DNA from: an uncultured Flavihumibacter sp.
GTDB lineage: Bacteria; Bacteroidota; Bacteroidia; Chitinophagales; Chitinophagaceae
Direction: 5' to 3'
Assembly: GCA_902168105.1 (NCBI GenBank)
Contig: CABHOY010000024.1
Span: 1-64,000 of the forward strand
DNA: 64,000 bases
In this document: positions 55,277 to 63,393 of the stretch, piece after piece
Numbering within the stretch: position 1 is the stretch's first letter
Layout of the letters: every line of letters starts with the position of its first letter
The notes under the pieces: generated by a model
Databases searched by the model: none
What the model saw: only the letters and a program-made list of their open reading frames with translations
Told to the model about the DNA's origin: nothing
Position numbers and translations under genes: made by a program

Positions 55277-55279
55277 AAT

Positions 55280-55311
55280 GGGGACAATGGCAATGAAAGC
55301 CTATTGTCCCC
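55280..55311. terminator. Hairpin after the SDR gene
   Basis: GGGGACAAT-GGC pairs with GCC-T-ATTGTCCCC around a seven-base loop, directly after the stop. It lacks a clear T tract, so it may be an mRNA 3'-stabilising stem rather than an intrinsic terminator. Confidence 0.5.
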
Positions 55312-55455
55312 CAGGTTTAGAATGGCGTGAAAACTACTGCAAAGAAAGTACACTATACAAAGCTAAAATTGTAAAAAAGAGAACTAATTGGTCGTCGGCG
55401 GGTATAAAAACGGCCATCCTATTTTATTATATTGGGTAGATAAAATAGTTAGCCG

Positions 55456-57639
55456 ATGACAAATGTCGCCTGGCCGGTGTTGCTGCTTGCGATACTGGCG
55501 TTTTGCTCCTGTAAGAACCCTGTTACCACTTCTGACAATGATTATAATGGCTGGGCGTCTTATGCCGGCACCAAAGATGGTAGCCGTTATTCTGCCAATA
55601 CACAGATCAATCCTGGTAATGTATCCGGGCTTCAGGTCGCCTGGACATATACTACCAACGACAAGGACACTGCCGGCCGTTCACAGAACCAATGTAACCC
55701 GGTTATGGTGGATGGAGTGTTATATGGTCTTTCTCCCCGTTTGAAACTCTTCGCGCTGGACGCAGCTACCGGTCAGCAACATTGGTTGTTTGATCCGGCA
55801 TCGGAAGATACGGCTGCTAAGAACGATCCTGCCGCCCTGATGAAGGTGAGCCGGGGCGTGGTATACTGGCAAAGTGAAGATGGAAAAGATAAACGTATTT
55901 TCTATAATGTAGGCAATCGTACCTATGCTGTCAATGCGGCCGACGGAAAACCTGTCAGGACCTTCGGAAAGGGGGGATATATCGATCTGGCAAAGGACCT
56001 TGACAGGGATACTGACAGCGACCCCTATGTATCTGGTAATACGCCCGGTATTATTTACAAAGACCTGCTGATCATTGGCATTAGGGTAGCTGAATCTGCG
56101 GATGCGGCCCCGGGGCATATCCGTGCTTTTGACGTACGTACGGGAGCGCGCCGCTGGATCTTTCATACAATACCTCATCCAGGGGAAATTGGCTATGACA
56201 CCTGGCCTGATAAAGACGCCTGGAAGAAACTGGGAGGTGCAAACAGTTGGGCGGGTATGTCGCTGGATGAGGGAAGAGGTATCGTATACGTGCCTACGGG
56301 AAGCGTAGGCAGTGACTTTTACGGGGGCATCCGTAAAGGGTCGAACCTGTTCGCCAATTCACTGATCGCCCTGGATGCGGCCAGCGGAAAATATCTATGG
56401 CACTACCAGGTGGTGCATCATGATCTGTGGGACCGCGACCTGGCGGCCAACCCGAACCTGGTTACCCTGCATAAAGATGGAAAAACGATTGACGCTGTGG
56501 CACAGATCACCAAACATGGCTATGTATTCCTGTTCGACAGAACGAACGGGAAGCCTGTTTTCCCGATAGAAGAAAGACCTGTTCCGCAGGAGGCGTTGCC
56601 GGGAGAAGCCCCCTGGCCTACCCAACCCATTCCCACATTGCCGGAACCATTCGCCCGGCAGCAGTTCGGCGAAAATGACCTTACAGACGTGAGTCCGGAA
56701 GCCCACCAGGAAATGCTGGAAAAGTTCCGGAAAGTGAAACACGCGGCCATGTTTACACCTCCTTCCAAAGAAGGCAGCTGGATCTTTCCCGGCTTTGATG
56801 GCGGCGGGGAATGGGGTGGCGCTGCAGTAGACCCCGAAACGCAGGTCCTTTATGTAAACAGTACGGAACTGCCCTGGGCGCTGACCATGATAGATGTGCC
56901 CCGGGAAGATAAAGGGACGGCAGGACACAGTACCTACAATAAATACTGTATTAGTTGTCACGGGCCAGAGTTAAAGGGGAATGGTACTTCCTATCCCTCC
57001 CTGGTGAATATCGGTAAGAAATATAAGGCAGATCAGATCGGGAAAATAATAGCAAGCGGGAGGAATATGATGCCCTCCTTTAAACAGATCCCTGACCATG
57101 AGCGGGAGGAGCTGATAGATTTCCTGCTACATAAGGAGGCTTTTAGCAAAGAGCCGGGGGCCATTGTGCTTGCCAATACCTCTGACAAGAAAAGCATTCT
57201 GGACGAGGTCCCTTATACTATGACCGGATACATCCGTTTCCTGGATAAAGATGGTTACCCCGGTATAAAGCCACCCTGGGGCACCTTAAATGCGGTAGAT
57301 CTGAACAGTGGTAAACTACTGTGGAAAGTGCCGTTAGGGGAATTTGAGGCCCTTAAAAAGCGAGGAATACCCCCAACTGGCACGCAGGTATATGGAGGCC
57401 CGGTCGTGACCAAAGGAGGGCTGATATTCGTGGCCTCTACGCAAGACGAAAAGATCAGGGCTTTTGACAAAAAGACCGGGCGGCAATTATGGGAGGCCTC
57501 CCTACCGGCTGCTGGGTATGCCACCCCGGCAGTTTATACTATAAAAGGCCGGCAGTATGTGGTTATTGCCTGCGGGGGCGGAAAAGTGGGCAGTAGATCA
57601 GGGGATGCTTATGTGGCCTTTGCCCTGCCTGGAGAATAG
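55456..57639 (+). CDS. PQQ-dependent dehydrogenase with built-in cytochrome c domain
   Basis: A 727-residue lipoprotein (leader ending CSC) with an eight-bladed quinoprotein propeller. N-terminal blades begin DYNGWASYAGTKDGSRYSA; W-motifs include AASGKYLWHYQVVHHDLWD and the terminal GRQYVVIACGGGK. A cytochrome c domain is inserted near residues 485-560 with heme motif C498-I-S-C501-H502 and Met ligand in RNMMPSF. This is the glucose/polyol (membrane GDH-like) lineage of PQQ enzymes, oxidising a sugar or alcohol in the periplasm and passing electrons through its own heme. No pqq biosynthesis genes are in the window, so the cofactor may be scavenged. Confidence 0.9.
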   Translation: MTNVAWPVLLLAILAFCSCKNPVTTSDNDYNGWASYAGTKDGSRYSANTQINPGNVSGLQVAWTYTTNDKDTAGRSQNQCNPVMVDGVLYGLSPRLKLFALDAATGQQHWLFDPASEDTAAKNDPAALMKVSRGVVYWQSEDGKDKRIFYNVGNRTYAVNAADGKPVRTFGKGGYIDLAKDLDRDTDSDPYVSGNTPGIIYKDLLIIGIRVAESADAAPGHIRAFDVRTGARRWIFHTIPHPGEIGYDTWPDKDAWKKLGGANSWAGMSLDEGRGIVYVPTGSVGSDFYGGIRKGSNLFANSLIALDAASGKYLWHYQVVHHDLWDRDLAANPNLVTLHKDGKTIDAVAQITKHGYVFLFDRTNGKPVFPIEERPVPQEALPGEAPWPTQPIPTLPEPFARQQFGENDLTDVSPEAHQEMLEKFRKVKHAAMFTPPSKEGSWIFPGFDGGGEWGGAAVDPETQVLYVNSTELPWALTMIDVPREDKGTAGHSTYNKYCISCHGPELKGNGTSYPSLVNIGKKYKADQIGKIIASGRNMMPSFKQIPDHEREELIDFLLHKEAFSKEPGAIVLANTSDKKSILDEVPYTMTGYIRFLDKDGYPGIKPPWGTLNAVDLNSGKLLWKVPLGEFEALKKRGIPPTGTQVYGGPVVTKGGLIFVASTQDEKIRAFDKKTGRQLWEASLPAAGYATPAVYTIKGRQYVVIACGGGKVGSRSGDAYVAFALPGE

Positions 57640-57996
57640 TTTACTGTTGATTATCAATTAGATACTGTTTTTAAGGCTGATGCTCATAAAAGAAAGTCCC
57701 ACTCTGGTTATCACGTAACGGGCATTCGTCCTATATCCTACAGGCAGTCTAGGCCGTTGTTACAGGCATGTTTCTATATCGATCGATATAGAAATAGCGG
57801 CGTAACAACGGCGTAGATTGCCTGTAGGATATAGGACGAATGCTCGTTATATAGAGGATTAATATATCCGGATTGCCAGTTATTCACTTCGGTGGGCGAT
57901 ATTTTCAGTTCAGTGGGGATTTTTGTCAGTTCAGTCAGATTCGCCATAAAATATCTGGTATTTGGGACAAATTGCTGTCAAATAACGGAAACGATC
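57640..57996. other. Intergenic region dominated by a long palindrome
   Basis: About 360 bases between the PQQ dehydrogenase and the small membrane protein. The long imperfect palindrome at 57716-57849 occupies its centre. The sequence on either side shows no promoter or gene that I can support; the frame open from 57892 has a poor N-terminus. Confidence 0.5.
57716..57849. repeat. 134-bp imperfect palindrome
   Basis: Arms centred between 57782 and 57783. In the inner 61-base arms 53 positions pair; mismatches are two isolated ones and a cluster of six near the middle. Five further pairs extend the outside after one wobble. The centre CTATATCGATCGATATAG is itself perfect. Unlike the palindromes at 12561 and 49721 in sequence, but alike in layout. 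Confidence 0.85.
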
Positions 57997-58149
57997 ATGA
58001 CTAATACCCTTCATTACGCGTCACAGCTGTATAAAATAGGTAAATTGCTGAATATTATTAAAATCGTTTTATCTGTTTTATCATTAGGCGTACTATACTT
58101 AATATGGCAGTTGCTGACAAGACCAGTTCACCGCGTGTCATACAATTAA
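57997..58149 (+). CDS. Small membrane protein (50 residues)
   Basis: An ATG-initiated frame of 50 codons: a polar N-terminus (MTNTLHYASQLYKIGKLLN), a single hydrophobic helix (about 20-40, IIKIVLSVLSLGVLYLIW) and a short tail (TRPVHRVSYN). I do not recognise a family. It lies 45 bases before the LytS-type kinase on the same strand and might be co-transcribed or act as a small regulator of it. The same frame is open upstream to 57892, but that extension is less convincing than the ATG at 57997, which has GGA ten bases before it. Confidence 0.4.
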   Translation: MTNTLHYASQLYKIGKLLNIIKIVLSVLSLGVLYLIWQLLTRPVHRVSYN

Positions 58150-58194
58150 ACATATTACAATAGGATAGTGTAGCCTGGTAAAGTCTCACATATC

Positions 58195-59268
58195 ATGACT
58201 ACATCCAACTATAAATTCTTGCGACTTTATGGCTATCCTATCTTTTGCTTACTTTCCAATCTCATCTTCTTCCTGATCAACCCCTACGAGCGTACCTTCA
58301 ACGCCTGGAAGCAGTTCACCGTATTTGATTTCATCGTTAATACACTCTTGTCCTGGCTATTTCCCTTGCTGGTGATAGAAAGCGGTATATGGCTGACCTA
58401 TTTTTTTCACCGCAGGTTACCCTGGGAACGGAGCATGAGAACACGCTTCATTGTACAGCTGATATCCCATATGGGGATCATCCTGTTAGTGCTTTACCTC
58501 TTTTTTCATATTCCTTTCCCTGAGAAGTTTGCTTTTAATCAGCTGCTTTACCGGCAATCTTCCATTACGGGGATGATCTATTGTCTGATCATCACTTCGA
58601 TCTTTGCGGCAGAACATCTTATTAACAGATTGAACAATGCCCGCCTGGAGGCATTCAAATTGAATGAGCTGGCGGTACAGGCGCAATTAGATGCGTTGAA
58701 GCTGCAACTGGACCCGCATTTCCTTTTCAATAATCTGAGCGCACTGACGTCCCTGATAGAAGAGAATCCATCTTTATCCGTTAACTACGTTGTGAAGCTG
58801 GCGTCCATTTACCGGTATATGCTGGCTAACCGTAACCAGAACACGGTCTCCATAGCGGTGGAACTCGACTTTATCAGGAACATGCTCTTTCTGCATCAGA
58901 TCAGGTATGGGCAGGCTATCCGGATCAATATCTCCACTGCTGTAGAGGAATTGCAAGGCGATATTGCGCCGCTGACCTTACAATTATTGATTGAAAATGC
59001 GACTAAACATAACCAGTTTACGATCGATTCGCCTTTGATTATCGATATTTACATTGCAGATAATAAATGGCTTGTTGTTAAGAACAATAAAAAACCCAAG
59101 CGGGTACAGGAGCCAGGCGCACAGTTGGGATTAAAGAACATCACCCAGCGCTATTTGCTGCTTAGTGGCAGTAAACCTGTCATTAACAATGGAGGCGATT
59201 ATTTTGAAGTGAAGATACCATTGATGAAAAAAACTGAAAAGGAAAATGCTGAGCATACTGATAATTGA
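58195..59268 (+). CDS. LytS/YehU-type sensor histidine kinase
   Basis: A 357-residue membrane kinase. Four hydrophobic helices occupy residues 12-140 (for instance YPIFCLLSNLIFFLI, GMIYCLIITSIFAAEHLI), with no large periplasmic loop. The His_kinase (PF06580-type) domain follows with phosphoacceptor His175 in LKLQLDPHFLFNNLSALTSL and a C-terminal HATPase (LTLQLLIENATKHNQ; GLKNITQRY). It signals to the LytTR regulator whose gene overlaps the last 23 bases. The signal is unknown; in Bacteroidota such pairs often act in envelope or quorum-type responses. Confidence 0.92.
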   Translation: MTTSNYKFLRLYGYPIFCLLSNLIFFLINPYERTFNAWKQFTVFDFIVNTLLSWLFPLLVIESGIWLTYFFHRRLPWERSMRTRFIVQLISHMGIILLVLYLFFHIPFPEKFAFNQLLYRQSSITGMIYCLIITSIFAAEHLINRLNNARLEAFKLNELAVQAQLDALKLQLDPHFLFNNLSALTSLIEENPSLSVNYVVKLASIYRYMLANRNQNTVSIAVELDFIRNMLFLHQIRYGQAIRINISTAVEELQGDIAPLTLQLLIENATKHNQFTIDSPLIIDIYIADNKWLVVKNNKKPKRVQEPGAQLGLKNITQRYLLLSGSKPVINNGGDYFEVKIPLMKKTEKENAEHTDN

Positions 59269-59998
59269 AGATGAATTGCCCAATGCTGCAAGGCTGAAGA
59301 AGATGTTGCTGGAGATCGACAGGCAAATACAGATAGTCGGCGAACTGCAAACAGTGGAGGCGAGTATTCAGTGGCTGAAAGAAAATGAACATCCTGATAT
59401 CATCTGCATGGATATTAAACTGACAGATGGATTGAGCTTCGAAATATTTGATCATGTGACGGTGCGGTCGCATGTTATTTTCACTACCGCTTATGATGAA
59501 TATGCGCTGAAAGCATTTGAGGTGAATGGTATTGATTACCTGTTGAAACCTTTGGAGGCTTCACAGCTGGAAAAAAGCATCACACGTATCAAGGGGTTGG
59601 TTAAGAAGTCTACCAGCCCTGACCTGCTGGAAGTGATCAGGAAGATGCAACACAAAGAGGATGTATACCGCTCACGTTTCCTGGTGTCTTACCGTGACAT
59701 GCTGATCCCGGTAATGGTGCATAATATTGCCTATTTCTTTTCTGAACATAAACTGGTATATATCGTCACTAATCAGTCGGAACGGTATGTGATAGACCAG
59801 ACATTGGAAGTGCTGGAGCAGGAATTGAACCCGAAGGATTTCTTCAGGGCTACAAGACAGTATATTGTATCCGCAGGGGCAATACAAAAGATCCACCAGT
59901 TATTTAATGGCAAGCTGCAACTGGAATTATTTCCACCGGCAGAAGAGGTGATTGTCAGCAGAGAAAAGTCGAATGCATTACGGAAGTGGCTCAGTTAG
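59246..59998 (+). CDS. LytTR-family response regulator
   Basis: A 250-residue regulator: a receiver (3-120) with IIEDELPN, phosphoacceptor Asp56 in IICMDIKLTDG and Lys in YLLKPLE, then a LytTR DNA-binding domain (about 145-248) with FLVSYRDMLIPVMVHNIAYF and RATRQYIVSAGAIQKIH. It overlaps the LytS-type kinase by 23 bases, implying translational coupling. LytTR domains bind direct repeats upstream of target genes; targets are unknown, but the 2OG-oxygenase gene follows 103 bases later on the same strand. Confidence 0.93.
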   Translation: MLSILIIEDELPNAARLKKMLLEIDRQIQIVGELQTVEASIQWLKENEHPDIICMDIKLTDGLSFEIFDHVTVRSHVIFTTAYDEYALKAFEVNGIDYLLKPLEASQLEKSITRIKGLVKKSTSPDLLEVIRKMQHKEDVYRSRFLVSYRDMLIPVMVHNIAYFFSEHKLVYIVTNQSERYVIDQTLEVLEQELNPKDFFRATRQYIVSAGAIQKIHQLFNGKLQLELFPPAEEVIVSREKSNALRKWLS

Positions 59999-60059
59999 GC
60001 TACAATGTTGAGACAAAATAAAATAAAATGTCGGCGTAAGGGTAGATGATATATTGGGT

Positions 60060-60075
60060 TGTCATATTGATGACA
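60060..60075. promoter_or_regulatory. Dyad upstream of the 2OG oxygenase gene
   Basis: TGTCAT-ATTG-ATGACA is a perfect 6-bp inverted repeat with a 4-base spacer, 26 bases before the start codon, a position that suits a repressor. Confidence 0.3.
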
Positions 60076-60101
60076 TGTCCTAATGCGAAATTTATCAATC
60101 T

Positions 60102-60914
60102 ATGAACTACTATATACCAGATACTAACAAGCTACAGGCTCTTGCCGGTAAGCACCGCAATAAATATATAGAGGGGGATCCTTTTCCACATATCTATCTG
60201 GATAATGTTTTTCCGGAGGAAGCATTAAATAATGTACTGGAAGAATTTCCTGGTGTTGATGATGAACACTGGCAGAGATCCAGGAATGCACAGGAGCTAA
60301 AGCTGGCCTTAAAGGATGAAAGGAATTATGGAACATTCACCCGGCATTTTATCAATTCACTTAACTCCCGCCCTTTCCTTAATTTTCTCGAAGACCTTAC
60401 GGGTATTGATGGTTTGATACCTGACCCGTACCTGGAAGGCGGAGGGTTGCATCAGATTGTAAGAGGTGGATTACTCAAGATACATGCTGATTTTAACAGG
60501 CATCCTACCACTAAATTAGACCGTCGTTTAAATGTCCTGCTATATCTGAATAAGGATTGGGAAGAAAGTTATGGTGGTCATTTCGAGCTATGGGATAAAA
60601 ATATGGAAAAGGCTGAAGTGAAGATATTGCCTTTGTTTAACAGGATGGCTATTTTCACCACTACCTCCTATTCCTATCATGGACATCCGGACCCGTTGAA
60701 TTGCCCGGAAGACCGTACCAGGAAATCAATCGCCTTATATTATTATACAAATGGCAGGCCCAAAGAAGAAATAGATCCTGCATTGGGAAACCATACTACA
60801 TTGTTTAAAATAAGAAGGCACCGTGTGGAAGATTTCAAGAGAGGGATCAGATTAGGTTTGAAAGATTTCGTGCCTCCTGTTATGATGCACGCTTATAATA
60901 GATTGATGTCCTGA
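60102..60914 (+). CDS. 2OG-Fe(II) oxygenase (prolyl 4-hydroxylase type)
   Basis: A 270-residue cytosolic dioxygenase. The iron ligands are His128 and Asp130 in LKIHADF and His193 in YSYHGHP, and Arg207 (TRKSIALYYY) would bind the 2-oxoglutarate carboxylate; all four are present, so it should be active. The fold is that of the P4Hc family, with a C-terminal helical tail (VEDFKRGIRLGLKDFVPP). The substrate is unknown: peptides or a small molecule are possible. It has no biosynthetic neighbours and may be under control of the LytTR pair. Confidence 0.85.
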   Translation: MNYYIPDTNKLQALAGKHRNKYIEGDPFPHIYLDNVFPEEALNNVLEEFPGVDDEHWQRSRNAQELKLALKDERNYGTFTRHFINSLNSRPFLNFLEDLTGIDGLIPDPYLEGGGLHQIVRGGLLKIHADFNRHPTTKLDRRLNVLLYLNKDWEESYGGHFELWDKNMEKAEVKILPLFNRMAIFTTTSYSYHGHPDPLNCPEDRTRKSIALYYYTNGRPKEEIDPALGNHTTLFKIRRHRVEDFKRGIRLGLKDFVPPVMMHAYNRLMS

Positions 60915-60930
60915 TGAACCTATGCCAGTA

Positions 60931-60967
60931 ATGCCGGGAGATGAATTGTATTCGATCTCTCCGGCAT
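60931..60967. terminator. Two-way hairpin between convergent genes
   Basis: ATGCCGG-GAGAT pairs with ATCTC-CCGGCAT with one bulged base, in the 64-base gap between the oxygenase (plus) and the STN protein (minus). There is no long T tract on either side. Confidence 0.5.
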
Positions 60968-60978
60968 TTAAAGGACTG

Positions 60979-62463
60979 TTAGAATAGTTTATAGAAGAAT
61001 GATATCTGGAGGCCGATCCATCGTCTGAAGTCGCCATTCTCTCCATAGGTTCCACTAAGCAGATAAGGCGAACTACCATATGCAAAGTGGCCATAGTCAC
61101 CGGTCAGGTTCTGAATAACCGCCCTTGTGGAATCGGATACTTTCTTGAGTATGTTATATTGCAACTGCGCCTGAAATGTAATGTGTGGGTTTACCGTTTT
61201 GGACCATCCGGCGCCATAACGGGTTAAGGTTTCCTTCACGCCATAGGAAATGAGGTTGTCCGGATTGGTCTTCCTTTTCAAACTACCGGTGGAGAAAGTG
61301 AAATGCAGTTTTTGTTCATCATTTAAATTGATGGGAATACCTGCGCCCCAGCGTAGGCGGCCGCTGGGAAAGGCACTGCCATAGGAAATGATACCGTAGA
61401 TGAATTTGATACCTGCAGTCAGTGAAGCATTAAGGTATAAGACTTCATCAGCACTGATGCCGGCATTCACAATTGGCTGATACCATTTAATATCGTCATT
61501 GCTACCCACAATGCCGGAAATTAGCTTATTGAGACGTTGTTTGTTATTTTTTTCTTTCTGTTTTTTCGTCTTAGCAATAGCGATATCTTTCATTAAAGAC
61601 GAAACTGTTAGTTTGGGGGGGAGTTTTTTATTACCTGCACTATCTGTTCCTTCGAACAATGCAGGTGGAGGTATTTTTTCGGCGACATACTTTGTACGAA
61701 CGGCGTACATAGGCAGCAGCAATGATGAACGTTGTCTGTCATTAGTGGCACGGCTACCTGTTATGTTTTTTCCCTCCTGTGATGTAAGCCGGGCATTTCT
61801 CTTTGCCGGAATAACGGTTCGTCCTGTAGTATCTGGTTGGGTGCTTTGTGATGCCAGCTTTGGTTTGTCGACTGTTCCCGAGGTAGGGATCGTGTCAGTT
61901 TTAGTCACGGTGTCCGTCGCTATAACCTGATCTTCGGCAACAGTAAGGAGAGCTAGTAGTTGAGCTTTAGATAAAGGAGCATTTACGGCTGCGCTGGCGT
62001 TATTATTATTTGCAGATGAAGGAACATTTACAGCTTTAATGTCCTTGTTATTATTTGCCTTTGGATTGGCGATAACTTTAGCTGGGGGAGTTGTCGGACG
62101 TGGCTTATTGGCTATTGTTGTTTTATTAACAGGGGCCAGATAGTCCATAAAAAGAATGTGGTCGCCGATGATCCGGTAGTTAAGACCGGCTTGTTGTTGT
62201 ACCTGTTTTAAAATATCGGATAATTGCCAGCTGCCGATGCGTAATGTTATATGCTTCCTCAGGGAAGCATTTTGCATATTCAGCGAGTATTCCAGCCCTG
62301 TTTGTTTCGCGATTGTTTTTGCCAGGGTGGTAATATCAATGGGGCTTTGCGATATCTTAACAATAGCTTTGTTGTATTGTTGGGCGTACAATTTAGAGGT
62401 GAAAGCTGATAGTAGGACAAAAAAAATAGTTAGGTTAATTTGCTTTCTCAAAATAGATCTCAT
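60979..62463 (-). CDS. STN-domain outer membrane protein without TonB receptor
   Basis: A 494-residue exported protein. Signal peptide 1-28 (IFFVLLSAFTSKLYAQ); an STN/secretin-like domain at about 30-112 (KISQSPIDITTLAKTIAKQT, LRIGSWQLSDILKQVQQQAG); a low-complexity Asn/Ala/Lys/Pro linker (about 125-290) and a C-terminal beta-rich portion (about 330-494) ending with aromatic YKLF, as in outer membrane barrels. It overlaps the FecR gene by 29 bases and follows a FecI-type sigma gene, so it occupies the usual place of the TonB-dependent transducer but has no plug or 22-strand barrel. It may be a signalling-only sensor. No named family recognised. Confidence 0.6.
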   Translation of the reverse strand: MRSILRKQINLTIFFVLLSAFTSKLYAQQYNKAIVKISQSPIDITTLAKTIAKQTGLEYSLNMQNASLRKHITLRIGSWQLSDILKQVQQQAGLNYRIIGDHILFMDYLAPVNKTTIANKPRPTTPPAKVIANPKANNNKDIKAVNVPSSANNNNASAAVNAPLSKAQLLALLTVAEDQVIATDTVTKTDTIPTSGTVDKPKLASQSTQPDTTGRTVIPAKRNARLTSQEGKNITGSRATNDRQRSSLLLPMYAVRTKYVAEKIPPPALFEGTDSAGNKKLPPKLTVSSLMKDIAIAKTKKQKEKNNKQRLNKLISGIVGSNDDIKWYQPIVNAGISADEVLYLNASLTAGIKFIYGIISYGSAFPSGRLRWGAGIPINLNDEQKLHFTFSTGSLKRKTNPDNLISYGVKETLTRYGAGWSKTVNPHITFQAQLQYNILKKVSDSTRAVIQNLTGDYGHFAYGSSPYLLSGTYGENGDFRRWIGLQISFFYKLF

Positions 62464-63391
62464 CGTTGGTGTGATTGGTCGTATAGTTTATATTAAGCGT
62501 CGTAGCAATAACTTCCAGTATGTATTCAAGCGGCTTGTTCTCAAAATTGCTTGATATTTTAAGCTTTGCGATCTCAGGGTCACGAATGATTATTTTTTTA
62601 TGATAGGCTTTGGATAATGTGGCGCTTACTATCTCCAGGTCTTCATTATCGAAACGGAAGGAGCGTTGGATGACTGCCATGACCAGTCTTTTTTCTTTTT
62701 TCAGATATGTCCCCGTTTCGCCAGCGGCAACGATGGTTTGTTGACTTGCAGCTGACATGAGTATCTTACCGCTGACCACCTTAACTGCGATGGTAGAATC
62801 AGTATCAAACACATGAAAAGAGGTGCCCAGCACTTTGATCTTCACCGGGCCTGCAGTAACAATGAAAGGACGGTTTGCCAAAGTTTTTACATCAAAAAAG
62901 CTGCTGCCATACAGGGTTACATGTCTTTCGTTTCCTGTAGGGGACAGCGGATAGCTGATGCTGCTACCTGAAGAGATCAGCACCATGGAACCACACGCCA
63001 GGACCCGCTGTTCTGCTTTATCATGAGAAGCGGTAATTACCTGGTGTTTAGGCGAGCTGTTGTTGCCCTTAAATAGCAGCGCAGCGGGAATAGCTAAGCA
63101 AATGAGAATAGACGCGGCAACTGCCCATCTGAGTAATAAAGTGCGTTTGGACGATATTCTTTTGTGGAGTGGTAATAATTCCTGCCACGCCGCCTGTATA
63201 TCGCCTATTTCATGCGTACGTAACGCTATTTGATTCCAGGCGATCCACAAGGTTGTGAACTCTTTTAGATTGGTTGCATTGCGTGACTTCCATTCATCAA
63301 TGGCTATAGCTTCTTCCGGCGTCGCTTCGCCGGAAAAGTATTTTGAAAGCAAGTCATCGTTTATGATAATATTGTCAGCTTCCTGTGCCAT
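62435..63391 (-). CDS. FecR-family anti-sigma factor
   Basis: A 318-residue anti-sigma factor. Cytosolic N-terminus (LLSKYFSGEATPEEAIAIDEW, landmark), a membrane helix at about 85-107 (RWAVAASILICLAIPAALLF), a periplasmic FecR domain (VLACGSMVLISSGSSISYPL, FFDVKTLANRPFIVTAGP) and a C-terminal DUF4974 domain (FRFDNEDLEIVSATLSKAYH). It should hold the ECF sigma factor encoded 2 bases upstream until the STN protein signals. It is the same architecture as the FecR of the first locus, but shorter. Confidence 0.9.
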   Translation of the reverse strand: MAQEADNIIINDDLLSKYFSGEATPEEAIAIDEWKSRNATNLKEFTTLWIAWNQIALRTHEIGDIQAAWQELLPLHKRISSKRTLLLRWAVAASILICLAIPAALLFKGNNSSPKHQVITASHDKAEQRVLACGSMVLISSGSSISYPLSPTGNERHVTLYGSSFFDVKTLANRPFIVTAGPVKIKVLGTSFHVFDTDSTIAVKVVSGKILMSAASQQTIVAAGETGTYLKKEKRLVMAVIQRSFRFDNEDLEIVSATLSKAYHKKIIIRDPEIAKLKISSNFENKPLEYILEVIATTLNINYTTNHTNDEIYFEKAN

Positions 63392-63393
63392 AA

